64,000 nt of DNA from Dissophora ornata (taxonomy: Eukaryota; Mortierellomycota; Mortierellomycetes; Mortierellales; Mortierellaceae): NCBI GenBank assembly GCA_025201705.1, contig MU616571.1, positions 1-64,000 on the forward strand, written 5' to 3'. Within the stretch, counting starts at the first letter, position 1. The number at the start of each line of letters is the position of its first letter. The position numbers and the translations under genes were made by a program. This document shows positions 31,001-42,476 of the stretch, in pieces. The notes under the pieces were generated by a model, which was not told the DNA's origin, ran no database searches, and saw nothing but the letters and a program-made list of their open reading frames with translations.

Positions 31001-33741
31001 TCCAGGGTGGCGGCAAGGAAATCGGTACCAAGGCTGCTCTCAAGTACGCCAAGATGGATTGCACAATCGAGCAATTGAAGGGCAGCAAAAGGCTGCAGAA
31101 GGAGTTCAAAGGCAAACTCGAGGTTGTCTTACGTTCAGATGAGCAACTTGCCGGACTGGATGCTACCATGAAGTCGACCGTGAACGAGTTGACTACCTCT
31201 GTGCAAAATGCCTGTATTCCAAACGGATTGGTAGGTCGTGATGAGAGGATTATTGTTGTTCGCTTCTCAGTCAGAATGACTAACCCGTTTTATTCTATTA
31301 TCGGGATATTATAGATGAAGAAGTTCCCTCACAACAACATGCAGACCATGACAGTGTCTGGTGCCAAGGGATCCTACGTCAACGTGACCCAGATTTCCTG
31401 CGCCCTTGGTCAGCAGGAGTTGGAGGGTCGTCGTGTACCTATCATGGTTTCTGGAAAGTCATTGCCGTCTTTCGCCCCCTTCGATACGTCTGCTCGTGCT
31501 GGAGGTTATATTGCTGGCCGTTTCTTGACTGGAATCCGTCCCCAGGAGTACTACTTCCATTGTATGGCCGGAAGAGAAGGTTTGATTGATACTGCCGTCA
31601 AGACCTCCCGCTCTGGATACTTGCAGAGATGTTTGATCAAGCATCTTGAGGGTCTCAAGGTAGGCTACGATCAGACCGTCCGCGACTCCGACGGCTCCAT
31701 CCTGCAGTTCCACTATGGCGAGGACTCGCTCGATGTCATCAAGCAAGCCCACATCAACCAATTCAAGTTCAGTGCCGAGAACTCGTTGGCCCTCATTGCC
31801 AAATACAGACCTGCCCAGGTCTTGCCGCTCTTAGATCAAGTCGATGCTATGTCTCACAACAAGAAGGTCGCTCGCAAACCACACAAGTATGACCCTACCC
31901 TCAGCTTGTACTCTCCCAGCTCCCATGTCGGAGCTGTCAGTGAGGCATTTGAGAAGAAGTTGAATGACTATGTAGAAAAGAATCCTGACGGCATCATCCA
32001 GAGCCCTGATGGCGCCGTTACCAAAAAGTCCGAGCGCTTCAAGGGATTGGACAAGAAGAAGTTCAAGGCTATGATGTACCTCCGCTACATGAACTCGCTT
32101 GTCGAGCCTGGTGAGGCTGTCGGTCTGTTGGCAGCCCAGGGTGTTGGTGAGCCCTCGACTCAGATGACGTTGAACACTTTCCATTTCGCCGGTTTCGGAG
32201 CCAAGAACGTCACACTCGGTATTCCACGTCTTCGTGAGATTGTCATGACGGCATCTACCAAGCTGAAGACCCCCACCATGACTCTGAACATCAAACCCAA
32301 TGTGACAGAGAGCCAACTCCAGGAATTCTGTCAGGATACCTCCCGCTTGACACTCGCTCAATTGATTGATAATGTCCAGGTCACTGAGCGTCTGATCTCT
32401 AAATCTGCGGCCACTAATCAGAAGCGTCACAAGGTCTTTGCCATCCGCTTGAACCTCTTCCGTGAGGATGAATACCAGGTCGAGTATGGTGTCAAGTCGA
32501 GCGATGTCGAGCAGGTGATTGAGGATCAGTTTGTAAGAAAGCTCGAGACGGCTATCTTGCGTGATCTTCGTCGTGTGTACCGCAAGACGAAAGGCGCAGG
32601 CGAGGACGACATTGGAAAACCTAGCACGGCAAAAGACGGTGTTGCTGCTGATGAAGATCGCAATGACGAAGCCGATATCTCTCGTCACGATGCAGGTGGT
32701 GATGAGAGTGACGATGGTGACGGTGATGCTACATCTGAGAAGATTTCCAAGAGAGGCAAGCAGCAGGCCTCGTACGAAGCCCCCGACTCGGATGATGAAG
32801 AGGTTATCAAGTCTGCAGACAAGGCTCAGAAGGAGCTTGATGGTGAGGATTCTGATGTGGGTTCGGATTCAAGTGACGACAGCGAGGATGAAGTCGAGGA
32901 TGAGGCTGATAAACGCAAGCGTCTGGCGCGGGCGGCCAAGCAGACTGAGAAACGCGGCAAGATGGCAGAGGAGAGCCGCAAGGATCGTGAGGAGCGTATC
33001 TGCGCCGCCTGCCCATACGTCAAGAAGTATTCGTTTGACAGCGAACAGGGCTCCTGGTGCGAGATCGAGATGCACTTCCCTGCCGATACCAAGAAGTTGC
33101 TGATGGTCAACCTGGTCACTGCAGTTGCACCGACCTGTATCGTACACGAGATCAAGGGCATTGAGCGCGTGTTCATGTCTGAAGATGAGAAGGGCAAGCC
33201 CCAGATCGCAACGGAGGGTGTGAACCTGAGAGGCATCTGGGAGTATGCGGATATGATCGATGTCAACTCGATCTACTCGAACGATATTGGCGCTATTCTT
33301 AGGACATATGGTGTTGAGGCAGCACGTATGGCCATCATTCAAGAAATCAGTGGCGTTTTCGGCGCCTATGGTATCGATGTCGACCGTCGCCACTTGACCC
33401 TTATCGCCGATTACATGGTAAATTTATGTTTTTTAATTGCGCTGTTGTCTGAAGCCATGGAATGTAACATGTGCTAACATGTCTTTGCCACCATTTTCTG
33501 ACAGACTTTTGAGAGTGGTTTCAAGCCCTTCAATCGCATGGGTATCGAGTCATCGACGTCGCCGTTCCTGAAGATGTCTTTCGAGCGTACGTGTCACTTC
33601 TTGACACAAGCAACACTTCATGGAGACTACGATGGGTTGGAGTCACCGTCGGCACGTCTGGTGATGGGCAAGGTTGTTGAAGGAGGCACGGGCGCGTTTG
33701 ATGTGATGCAACCCTTGGTTCCTGAGACCATGAACGCGTAA
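28037..33741 (+). CDS. RPA190: RNA polymerase I largest subunit (A190)
   Basis: Model: join(28037..28221, 28348..28507, 28602..28921, 29016..31230, 31315..33417, 33505..33741), 1739 aa; yeast A190 is 1664 aa. It is the catalytic subunit of the polymerase that transcribes the 35S rRNA precursor in the nucleolus. Seen: the zinc-binding clamp motif [17 protein letters not shown] restored by intron 1, the clamp pair CENCAT, the absolutely conserved active-site loop [14 protein letters not shown] (about 662), bridge-helix and trigger-loop regions around [11 protein letters not shown] and [16 protein letters not shown], and a C-terminal end [21 protein letters not shown] long acidic Asp/Ser/Glu insertion in the jaw (coded about 32620-32930) is typical of Pol I. 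Introns are 84-126 nt with clear CTAAC branch sites. Confidence 0.97.
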
Positions 33742-34066
33742 ACGGCTTTATTACATCGAAATAGACAGTGATATCATTAGCACAGAAGAAGAAAGAGGTC
33801 CCCAGCATTCCATTTAAAAATAAATCATTCATCAACAGCTCCGTGGGGATGTCCGTCAGCTGTCTAGATAGGTTGAGGATGAGATAGGGTAGTGACCAAC
33901 AGGTGGGTCGATTCACGAAACAAAATAATTTTCTTTAAGATACTTCGGTGTTGTGCAACTAATGATCGTTGTATTGACAACTGTTCTTGTTCTTTCTCTT
34001 CTTCCCTCCTCTTCGCTCTTCGTTTTCTGCTTCTCCACCACCCCTCTCAGATCTTAATACACAACA
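33742..34066. other. Intergenic between RPA190 and PNP
   Basis: 325 bp between two genes on the same strand. It is AT-rich near 33800-33830, followed by a CT-rich leader directly before the PNP start codon. No other feature was recognised. Confidence 0.5.
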
Positions 34067-34762
34067 ATGGCCAACGCTGCAACAACCAAGGACCTCCAGG
34101 CTGCCCTCTCGTTCCTCACTCTCGGTGACAAAGCCCTCCCCGCCGAGCTTGCAAAGCCCAAGGTCGGTATCGTCTGTGGATCAGGCCTCGGTGGCCTCGT
34201 CAACATCATTCGCAACAAAGTCGAGTTCTCCTACAGCGAAATCCCCGGATTTGTCAACTCGACTGGTAGGTGTGGGAGCTGGCGAAAGATCATTGAACTT
34301 CATTAAGATTTGATCACACAAGCATTGTTCATGGAATGGAGTTTTTGAAAACAACAGTCAATCCCACACGGAACTGGATTGCAATTGATGAATGCGAGCG
34401 ATCAGGAAGTCAACACCTTGATACTCAGGAAGAGCTGTCAACTTTGTTTGCTGCGACGCTTTTCTTTTACTTCGAATTTTCTTTTTAACACAAAAAAAAA
34501 AATATTTCAACACAAAAAAATAGTTGCTGGACATGCAGGAAAGCTCGTTTTCGGCCTTCTGGGAGACAATGATGTCCCTACTGTCTGCATGGTTGGTCGC
34601 TTCCACTTTTACGAGGGATTCGCTTTGACTCAGACTACGTACCCCATCCGCCTTATGTCTCTCCTTGGTGTCCAGACTCTTATTGGTAAGATTACTACTG
34701 GTTGACATTTTTTTAATTGTTCCCACCACCCCCGCACTTTTTTTTGTTTTGGGTGGGACCCA

Positions 34763-34803
<41 letters not shown>

Positions 34804-35894
34804 AATCTCTGGACGCAGCCGAATGAAAGACGTATCTTTGCGTTGATATCTTACTGGGGCTGCAAAAGAAACGACCAACCGGGAATGGCGCACTGAAGAA
34901 CGGATCCACATTTCTGTGGAAATCAAGACCAGCCCCGCATTCCTGATGCGGAGAGAGCCATTTTTATTTTTTTTACCACGCCGGGAAAATTTTTCATTGT
35001 TTGTTTTATAGAGGCGTCAGTACCTTTTTTTGCGGAGAGAAGGGTGTCTTTCATGGGATGGGTCGTTGTGCGCGGGGTGAAAGAGGATGGGGACGAATCT
35101 TAAATGACAAAGGATATTCGGGAGAGTTCATCTTGACCGCTGCCAGTAAGAGGTATGGGGAGTCACTGGACGCTGGCGATTGATCTCAATTACTAACTAA
35201 CTCATCTCCTCTGAAAACCCTCCAAATTCTAGTCACCAACGCTGCTGGCGGCTTGAACCCTGCGTTCCAAATCGGAGATGTCTGCATCATCGAGGACCAC
35301 ATCAACTTGCCCGGTATGACCGGCAATAACCCCTTGATTGGACCCAATATGGCCGAGTTTGGCCCGCGCTTCCCCCCAATGTCGGATGCTTACTGCCCTC
35401 GTCTCCGTCGCCTTGCCTATGAGGCTGCCAAGAAGTTGGACGTCCCCAAGTTCTTGCATGAGGGTGTTTACGTCTTTGTGTCTGGCCCCTCATACGAGTC
35501 CAAGGCCGAATCCCGGTTCTTGAGAACAATCGGCGCAGATGTTGTCGGTATGTCTACCGTTCCTGAGGTCGTGGTCGCAAGACACTGCGGAATCAAGGTG
35601 CTGGGCTTGAGCTTGGTTACAAACAGGGTTGTGGTTCACCGTGAACCCCGCTCGGACCCTGATGCCCCCGCTGAGGAGAGACCTGTGGAGGAGAAGATTG
35701 CGAGCCATGAGGAGGTCTTGGAGGCTGCCGACTCTCGCGCCAAGGATCTTCAGGTAAGGACAAGCTCTCTAGAAAGCGCTTGTTACGTGGTTTAGTCTTT
35801 TTTTGCTTCGTGTTCTGCAGGTGCTGATTTGAGTGCCCTTCATTATTGTTTGTATCATTAGACCCTTGTCAAGTACCTTGTCGAGATGATTTAA
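34067..35894 (+). CDS. PNP: Purine nucleoside phosphorylase
   Basis: Model: join(34067..34265, 34524..34685, 35233..35753, 35862..35894), 304 aa, close to the 289 aa of human PNP. It splits inosine or guanosine with phosphate into base and ribose-1-phosphate in purine salvage. The phosphate loop GSGLGG, the active-site [59 protein letters not shown] and SLVTN are all present; several are joined only after splicing. The family is the trimeric PNP/MTAP type, and the GHAG and VTNAAGG motifs favour PNP over methylthioadenosine phosphorylase. The last exon is only 33 nt. Intron 2 (34686-35232) is 547 nt, far longer than any other in the window. Confidence 0.95.
34686..35232 (+). other. Long PNP intron with hairpins and T37 tract
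   Basis: 547-nt intron (donor GTAAGA, acceptor TCTAG). It contains an uninterrupted run of 37 T at 34766-34802 and two perfect 6-bp-stem hairpins: TCCACA-TTTC-TGTGGA at 34905-34920 and CCGCAT-TCCTG-ATGCGG at 34935-34951. The second is followed by T-rich tracts ending near 34974. Typical introns here are 75-195 nt. The extra DNA could be an insertion or host a structured RNA; no C/D or H/ACA box was found. Confidence 0.6.
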
Positions 35895-37377
35895 GTACCT
35901 CAAGGAAGCGAGGAGCAATGATGGCTGTAGCGATGTTAGTATAGAGCACAGAATATGATAGAAACTCTACCCACTCTGACGTCTAATAATTTTCGGTAGA
36001 TCAGGCAGGTTAGATCCAAAAACAAAATGAAGGATTGTAAATATGAACACGATGCTAACAAGGTGAGCGGCTTATGCCAAGAAGGGCTGTAAGAATATGA
36101 GGCTCTGGACCGTGAACCTGTCTTGCCCAGAGAAGCGTCTCCATAAGTGATGGGCGAGACTCAAAGTAGGTGAGGAATCTTCGAAATACACTTGTGGCTC
36201 CAACCGTTGTCGTATCGCGGTGCCGGGCATCTACAGGACCAAACTCTATGATCAACTACACGTCCTACACCGCATCCATATTAGTAGTTGGCAAATTGAA
36301 ATGGATGAAACTTGTCCAGGACAAGAGGGGAGACAATGGCTGATGGCAAGAGCTAATGCTAAAAGAGGACAGGCAGATGGGACAGTTGCGTTTACAGTAA
36401 AAAAAAAAAAAAAAATGCTTTATAATAGCGCAACAGAAAAAGGATTGATGGATGCGCACAGAACTTTCTACTTCTCAGGGACTCGCAGGAGGGACGGCGA
36501 TAATTGACTTGGCGGTGGTAAATAACAGCGAGGGCAATCGACGGAGCGGGACTTTAATGCTGTAGTGGTTTGGGTGCCGTCAAGTGCAGACGGCAAACGA
36601 TATCGACACGGCTGAGTGGGAGAGACGAGATGGGTGATGGGGTGGCAACAAAGGGTGTCTGCTTGCCTTGCTACCCGCGGGCTGCAGGTGCTTGCGGTGG
36701 TGATGGAAAGGTGCGTGTGCTTCGTGGATGGAAACAAAGCTTTTTTCAGTGAGGTCGACGCACCGCTTCTCAGTTACAAACGCACAAACATTACACGTGC
36801 GGCCTTCACAATCTAAAACAAAGTGAAGTTCAAAAACACCATACTCTCTTTAAAAGGCGGATTACTTTGTGCGGTACCATACCATTGATATTAGAGCCTG
36901 GCTTCAGATCACCATCTCCCAAATCTTCCTCAAGTGCTTTCCAGAGCATTCAGTCGTCATGGGTAGTTTGCTGATCAGCTTTCTACGTGTCTTCTTCTGC
37001 TACCTTATCCTCGCTAGAGAAAGTGGGAAGTCAGCAGATCAATGTACAAGCGAGATTCATGCCAGGAAAACGAACGAGGCTGGTTTAAGGAAAGTCACTT
37101 TTCTAAACAGGAATCTCCCGACCAAGTTGCGACAGCGTTAGTGGGATGGTGAGAAGTGGGTATCGGTATGGCAGATAGACAGATTTCAAAGCGGCGCAGA
37201 TCGACGAAAAATAAAAGAAGGCAATGGACCGACGCCTCGGGTCTCTAGAGTGCGGAAATGATATTGCAGGCGGTTTAACATGGGTGAGTAGTCTCTGTTT
37301 ATTGAGGATCTCTCTTTCCGTTGTTTTCACGCGCGCCTAAAAAATTAATAAGCGCGTCGCGGTTGCGCTTTGTATAT
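35895..37377. other. Intergenic, no gene seen
   Basis: 1.48 kb downstream of PNP. It holds an A17 run near 36399-36415 and several short open frames with no family resemblance. I see no repeat or RNA gene. Confidence 0.5.
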
Positions 37378-37619
37378 TCAAAAAGTGTTGTCATTGGAGT
37401 AGGTATCTCTCAGGAAGTTCGAGTTGGGAGCCAAAATAGTATAAGCGGCGCCGTTGCATCTGTTGGAATTATACATTCGGCCGGTCTGTCCATCCGCATG
37501 CCACTTGCAGCTACCAAGGAATATCCAGTGTAGTATTCACCAGAATAGGCAACGAAATCGGAGGCCGAAGCGAGCGTGGCGAAGGAGCCGAGAAGAGAGG
37601 CGACGGTGTAGAACTTCAT
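37378..37619 (-). pseudogene. Small secreted protein, frameshifted relic
   Basis: The frame from ATG 37619 gives MKFYTVASLLGSFATLASAS, a clean signal peptide, then DFVAYSGEYYTGYSLVAA, and after that an unconvincing tail to a stop at 37410. One frame over, the DNA reads WHADGQTGRMYNSNRC, then NGAAYTILAPNSNF, to a stop at 37378. That is much more protein-like and matches the style of small secreted, crystallin-like fungal proteins. No GT-AG intron of plausible size joins the two frames in phase. The simplest reading is a single indel near 37500, possibly with loss of the middle of the protein. A functional 69-aa protein is still possible. Confidence 0.5.
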
Positions 37620-37930
37620 GGTGAACTGGGATTAGTGCGCGTTCTGCGTGTTGACAGGGATAGCTGGTTTCTTGGGCTTGAGGACCTCTCGAGTACTTCT
37701 CGTATTGATGGCCCATCGCTGTAGAGAATAGGATTTAGGGATTCTAAAAGCTTAATCAACAACACGAGAACTCCAAGGAGCTCGCGGCTGCCGAGCTACC
37801 GCGAGGGAAATAGACCATGCAACCATGCACACACTGTCCACCAAGATCATGCGAGCGCACTACACAGGACTGCATGAGTCCCCTGAAAGTGCAGAACATG
37901 TAGTACCGGGCTCTTGGGATGGTAGAAAGG
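37620..37930. other. Intergenic
   Basis: 311 bp upstream of the secreted-protein relic. It presumably held its promoter; no specific motif or gene was recognised. Confidence 0.4.
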
Positions 37931-38101
37931 CTATGCATATCGTTTGCCAAGATCGAGCAGAAATTCCAAAGCAAGAACAGCACGACACAGGACAATAAAT
38001 TCAAGGAGCACAACTGCTACAGCTGTCATGACGACAAAAGGGGCTCTGCAGATCGTCTTCGAAGACTGGGTTTGCCATTTGACGAGGACAGGAGAGAACA
38101 T
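37931..38101 (-). CDS. Possible 56-aa single-pass membrane protein
   Basis: A short frame from ATG 38101: MFSPVLVKWQTQSSKT followed by a hydrophobic stretch of about 30 residues (APFVVMTAVAVVLLEFIVL and onwards) and a short basic end, GKRYA. A pyrimidine-rich leader precedes the ATG, as for real genes in this window. I do not recognise the family and cannot exclude chance. Transcript evidence would decide it. Confidence 0.25.
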   Translation of the reverse strand: MFSPVLVKWQTQSSKTICRAPFVVMTAVAVVLLEFIVLCRAVLALEFLLDLGKRYA

Positions 38102-38455
38102 GCGAGAGGAGGAAGATGAGGGCGAGGGTGTAGTGTAGGCAGGACGGTGGTTAGATGAAGTCAACGCGCTCGTAGGAAGATAGAGAGGCGTAAGGATATG
38201 GAGCGAAGGGAGAGAAGGAAACAAACAAAATAGAAAGGAGAGTCTTGCATTTGATCTCCTTCTCTGTCGCCCTATTCTTTGTTGCTCTTCCGAATCCCCT
38301 CGCGAATGGAGTACCACTCTCGCTATTTCAAACTGACCCATTGACCTTGACAACGATAGCGACTGCTGGCAGTTGCCTCACTGGTTATATGAAGCACTTT
38401 ATCGCTCTTAAAAGATATGTAACAGCCTATACTCTTCCCACACAACGACCATAAA
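38102..38455. other. Intergenic
   Basis: 354 bp between the possible small membrane ORF and the stop codon of ZC3H15. Pyrimidine-rich on the minus strand directly before 38101; otherwise nothing was recognised. Confidence 0.4.
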
Positions 38456-39899
38456 TTACTCATCATCATCGCTGACCTCCACATCCTCCTCACCTGCAAA
38501 TAGTTCGTCGTCAATGTTTGAATTCTCCATATCCCTCGTGATCCGTGCCTCCAGCTCCTCCGGTGTCTCCGACTCGTCCATTCTCGTGTACTTCGAGAAA
38601 TCAAACACGTCGTCGCCATCGTCTTCGTCGTCTGCGCCTGCGATCTCGGGGTTGAAGTCGAACAGTTCCCTTCCGGAGAACTGCAACATCTTTCCAGCCT
38701 TGTAGGCAGCCTCCTTGGCCTTGCGCTTCGCAGCCTCCTCTAGTTCCACGCGATCCGCACGCGTTTTCTTCCAGGCCGCAAATGTCTCTGCAGTGACAGC
38801 GGTGAGGTTCTTGCCCAACCTGTGGCGTTCTTTCTCTAAAAAGTCTTCGATCGAAATCACCTCTTTGTTGGCCTCAGCTCTGAGCTCAGCCTTGGTCTTC
38901 AACACGAAACCAGGCGGCAAAGCGTGGCGGTATTTGCATTGTGTTCCTGTATCATGGGACAAACGCGTCGTGGTGAGAATTTTGAATGCTTGCCGAAGAA
39001 ACAATCTTAGAGAATCCTGCTGGTGCTCCCATAGTGCTTACCTCCATTTGGACAATCCCAGAACCAACCATACTTTTGGTTCTCAATAGCCTCCAAAAAG
39101 AACTTGCACACAATATCGGTTGTTGTCGAGTTGACATTGCCCGTTGATTTCGAGCTGACAACAGTCTCCAACTTTGTCTGATCCCAAGTGTCCATTGTAT
39201 CTGTACAGAGCAAGTATAAATATAGAGGATGGTTAGTTGCCTTTCCAGGTGCTTGGTGGTCCACAACATGTCCCAAACTTGCAGTAACTACGCACCATTC
39301 TTCTTTTCGTCATCGCGGTTATCGGTATACAAGTCTCTCTTGGCAGTCTTGCGCTCAACGTTGGGGTCGTGCGAGAACTTGCACTTGTCTCCTTTCGTAC
39401 AAGTTCCAGCCTTGAAAAACGCGCAGAGCACGGTCTTTGGGTTAACGCCAAAGGGAACCTTTTGCTGGACCTGAATAGGCTTGAAGAGGTCAACGAGTTC
39501 ATCCTTCTTGGCCTGCTCAGCACGCTTGCGATCGATAATTGCCTGCTTTTCGCGCTCTTTGTCGAGCTATGTGTTGTCCACGATAATTTGTATTTCCAGT
39601 TCGGAAGAGTCGGCAGCGAACCATAATTGTGATTGACAAATTGAGAGAAGGGTCGTGCTGTCAGACAACGACCAATATTTCAGGCCCTCAATTTTCATCA
39701 CTTTTTTATTTCCACGTATGTTAATAAATAGTTGTGATGGTGTTACCATGTCCTTCCTGGATTGACCAGCCTGGGCAGCCTGGTTCTTGACGGTCTCGAC
39801 ATATTTTGAGACTTTTGAAGACCTGTTCTTGTTCTTCAGACCAAAGGTCTTGTCCTCGACAAGCTTTTTTTTGTCCTTTTGCTGCTGTTTTGGAGGCAT
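38456..39899 (-). CDS. TMA46: ZC3H15/Tma46, DRG-associated CCCH protein
   Basis: Model: complement(join(38456..38946, 39042..39200, 39296..39566, 39747..39899)), 357 aa; yeast Tma46 is 345 aa. It starts [20 protein letters not shown], the hallmark of the family. It has a CCCH finger [19 protein letters not shown] (Cx7Cx5Cx3H) and a second, wider one from CKFFLEA to [12 protein letters not shown], completed by splicing. The DRG-binding region follows ([10 protein letters not shown]), then an acidic C-terminus. The protein binds and stabilises the GTPase DRG1 (Rbg1 in yeast) on ribosomes and supports translation elongation. The gene has four exons and introns of 95, 95 and 180 nt. Confidence 0.93.
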
Positions 39900-40559
39900 G
39901 GTGAGATGGAACGGCCGCTGTACGTGTGGTATGTGCGTTGTCTGCAATGGTGCAGTGATGGATGGATTGGAGGAGGTGTTTTTTTTTTTTGCAATCATGA
40001 ACCCACTGGACCAGGATGTGCAGTGTGGCGCAGTCTAGATCGCGAAGGAATCAACAAATGATGTCAAACAGTCACGAGAAAATAAGCCTGCAAGTTCCTG
40101 AGGACCCACATCTCTGCAGAATCTGGTGGTCGGGTGAGCCTGGAGCACCTTGTTGGTGTCAAGATCGTTTCCGAGCGTCCGTACACGCAATTGACCACAC
40201 AGTAAAGCATCAACACTATCATTAGTCCTTTTCTGGATTGAGCCGCGTTCTGCACAAAAAAAAAAAAGGATACTATTGGTTCTAGCCGCCTAGGCACCTC
40301 CACATTCAAAGCAGGGAGCAGATCCATCAATCGCCTAGTTTTTTTTTTCATATCAACTCTGTTCAAAAGGAACGAAATAATGAGATAATGGGATTGCCTG
40401 CGCAGACATGGTCTGTGCATGGTGAGCGCTAGGCCAATGGTAGCAAACCATGTGGCAATGACATCTCACATCGATTCATTCATCACTCCCATCTTCAACT
40501 TCACCATCTTCAACTTCACCATCTTCAACTTCGTTCTATTCTTTTCTGCGATACAAAAT
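39900..40559. other. Divergent intergenic region
   Basis: 660 bp between the starts of ZC3H15 (minus) and F-box gene D (plus), holding both promoters. It includes T and A runs near 39980 and 40258 and the 15-nt tandem repeat just before F-box gene D. A plus-strand open frame runs in from 40419 but looks like leader. Confidence 0.5.
40489..40532 (+). repeat. 15-nt tandem repeat, three copies
   Basis: CCATCTTCAACTTCA is repeated three times, the last copy partial, ending 28 bp before the preferred start codon of F-box gene D. If translation began upstream at 40419 it would encode a repeated FTIFN unit, which seems unlikely. Confidence 0.85.
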
Positions 40560-42398
40560 ATGACGCGAGCACTCGACTTGCTCGAGATCAAGCAAGCTGT
40601 CGGCTGCTTCCTGTCCACAAAGGACCTTTTCTCCTGCTGCGCAGTCTCCTCGGACTGGTACGCCGCCTTCTATCCTTTTCTCTTTCACACCGTCTCTCTT
40701 GGTCCCATCACCCCAACCCCCTCGGGCAAGTCCATCGACCGCAACAGGTACCAAATTCGCCACTTGGACCTCGAGAGTGAACTTCCTCTCGAACTCCTTG
40801 CGGTGCTGGCTGAAAAGCCATGTCCACGCCTCATCTCACTATGCTATCGTCAGGTGTGTTTTGTACGACCTGACAAGTACTCGCCAGCACTGCCACAGCT
40901 ACAGCACGCTATCTTGAATTCAGGAAGCCAGAACCAAGAGAGATTACAGGACCAGGATGAGGAAAAGGACCTTGCAACGACAGCCAACAACCAGCGCGTG
41001 ATGGAATCCTGGCTAAAATGGAGCCAGATCCCGAAACTGATCCGAATCAATCACACCAGCCTCCGGTCGCTCGACTTTTGGAGGTTCTACCATCTCTCAG
41101 AACCAATATGGAATTCCGTTGGGACATGTTCACGTTTGGAACACCTCACACTTGAGTCTGTAAAGATTCTTCAGGACACATTTGTGCCGTTTTGGTCCGC
41201 GTGCCTTAAGATCAAGACCGTGTACTTGACCAACGTTCAACTTCCGTACTGGCGCCATATACTTTCAGAGGCGCAAGCTCTACGCCAGGGCTGGGATCTT
41301 CAGCAGCAGCAGAATGATAGCGAACAACGTAGAGAGGGGCAGAAAAAGGCTGGAGGCAACGACAAAGACCAAGAAGAACAGGACGCATGGGAGCGATTTA
41401 GTGGTATTCGAGTTGAGAGTCGACTTGAAGAATTGTCGGTTAATAATATCCGGAACATGGATCCCACCCATCAGGTCAAAATCTTCAAATTTTGCCCCGG
41501 CTTTAAATCGCTAACCTGGAATGACAGCAACATCTCCCACACTGCAAAGGCAGATTTTTGTGAGGCGGCAGGGAAGGAGGGTCTGTGGAGGAAGCTTGAG
41601 TCTGTCAACATGTCAGCCAAGGGCCTAGGCGACGCATCTATCGCATCGCTATTGACATCCATGAAGCAGCCGAACAGGATATGTTTAAACGAGTCTCAAT
41701 TTGGGATAAACGCGTTTTCGGCACTGAGGGGTCATTCGCAATTTGATGGACTTCGAGAGCTGGAGTTGGAGTTGTGTGAAGAGTTTTCGGGACGGATGAC
41801 CTGTGTCATTTTGGAGTCATGTCCCGTGCTGGAGAAGTTTGTGGCAGGGAGAGTGCACTACAAGGATTTGTTTGCACGAATAGATGTCAAGCTGGAGGAC
41901 GGTGGAGACAGACTACAGCGATGGGTATGTTCAAGGCTGAAGCTGCTGCAGATCGAGTTCGACCTGGAGGACAGGGACGACACTTCTAGCGCGTTGTTGA
42001 TACCACAGCTGGAACCTTCCTCTGCCAATGATATTCCGACTGAGCCGTCGCCCAGTGTTCTGCTCGATCGATCGAGGACCATCCTAGAGCAACTCGCACA
42101 GCTCAGCGGTTTGGAAGTTCTGTATGTTCGCAGCCATAAATCCAGCGACAAGTGTCCGCCCCCGAAGCATGGACTCAAGTTTCAACTAGCAGCGGGTCTC
42201 GAGAACTTATCTGCACTTACGCATTTGATGGAGCTCGCATTCAGAAACGAGCAGGATATGGCCATGGATGATGTTCAATGGATGATTACCAACATGTCTA
42301 GTTTGCGATCCATTTGTGGGCGCCTCCATCCAACGATTGAGACTAGCGAGGAACTAGGATGCGTGTTTAGGTCACAGGGATGGGCAGCTTGGTGTTAG
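40560..42398 (+). CDS. F-box/LRR-like protein D
   Basis: Single frame; I prefer ATG 40560 (612 aa), because the F-box starts at once: TRALDLLEIKQAVGCFLSTKD, then FSCCAVSSDWYAAFYPFLF. The open frame extends upstream to 40419, but that part translates a simple tandem repeat. Leucine-rich segments follow (LRSLDFWRF, LEHLTLESV, LRELELELC, LKLLQIEF). The C-terminus has the MDDVQWMITNM motif shared with F-box genes A and C. A Gln/Glu/Lys-rich spacer lies near residues 240-275. Probably an SCF adaptor; target unknown. Its stop is 78 bp from that of the convergent PPR gene. Confidence 0.8.
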   Translation: MTRALDLLEIKQAVGCFLSTKDLFSCCAVSSDWYAAFYPFLFHTVSLGPITPTPSGKSIDRNRYQIRHLDLESELPLELLAVLAEKPCPRLISLCYRQVCFVRPDKYSPALPQLQHAILNSGSQNQERLQDQDEEKDLATTANNQRVMESWLKWSQIPKLIRINHTSLRSLDFWRFYHLSEPIWNSVGTCSRLEHLTLESVKILQDTFVPFWSACLKIKTVYLTNVQLPYWRHILSEAQALRQGWDLQQQQNDSEQRREGQKKAGGNDKDQEEQDAWERFSGIRVESRLEELSVNNIRNMDPTHQVKIFKFCPGFKSLTWNDSNISHTAKADFCEAAGKEGLWRKLESVNMSAKGLGDASIASLLTSMKQPNRICLNESQFGINAFSALRGHSQFDGLRELELELCEEFSGRMTCVILESCPVLEKFVAGRVHYKDLFARIDVKLEDGGDRLQRWVCSRLKLLQIEFDLEDRDDTSSALLIPQLEPSSANDIPTEPSPSVLLDRSRTILEQLAQLSGLEVLYVRSHKSSDKCPPPKHGLKFQLAAGLENLSALTHLMELAFRNEQDMAMDDVQWMITNMSSLRSICGRLHPTIETSEELGCVFRSQGWAAWC

Positions 42399-42476
42399 CT
42401 AGCGCTTTGGTGCTTTCGCTGCAACCTCATCTAGATAAAGGACTTTATTATCATCTGTAATAGGGTTGACCCGGCT

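Noticed and set aside
31831..32688. 285-codon open frame antisense to RPA190
   Set aside because: It is a mirror of exon 5; RPA190 motifs continue throughout on the plus strand.
39987..40420. Minus-strand frame of 118 codons before F-box gene D
   Set aside because: It lies within the divergent promoter, includes translated A/T runs and shows no recognisable domain.
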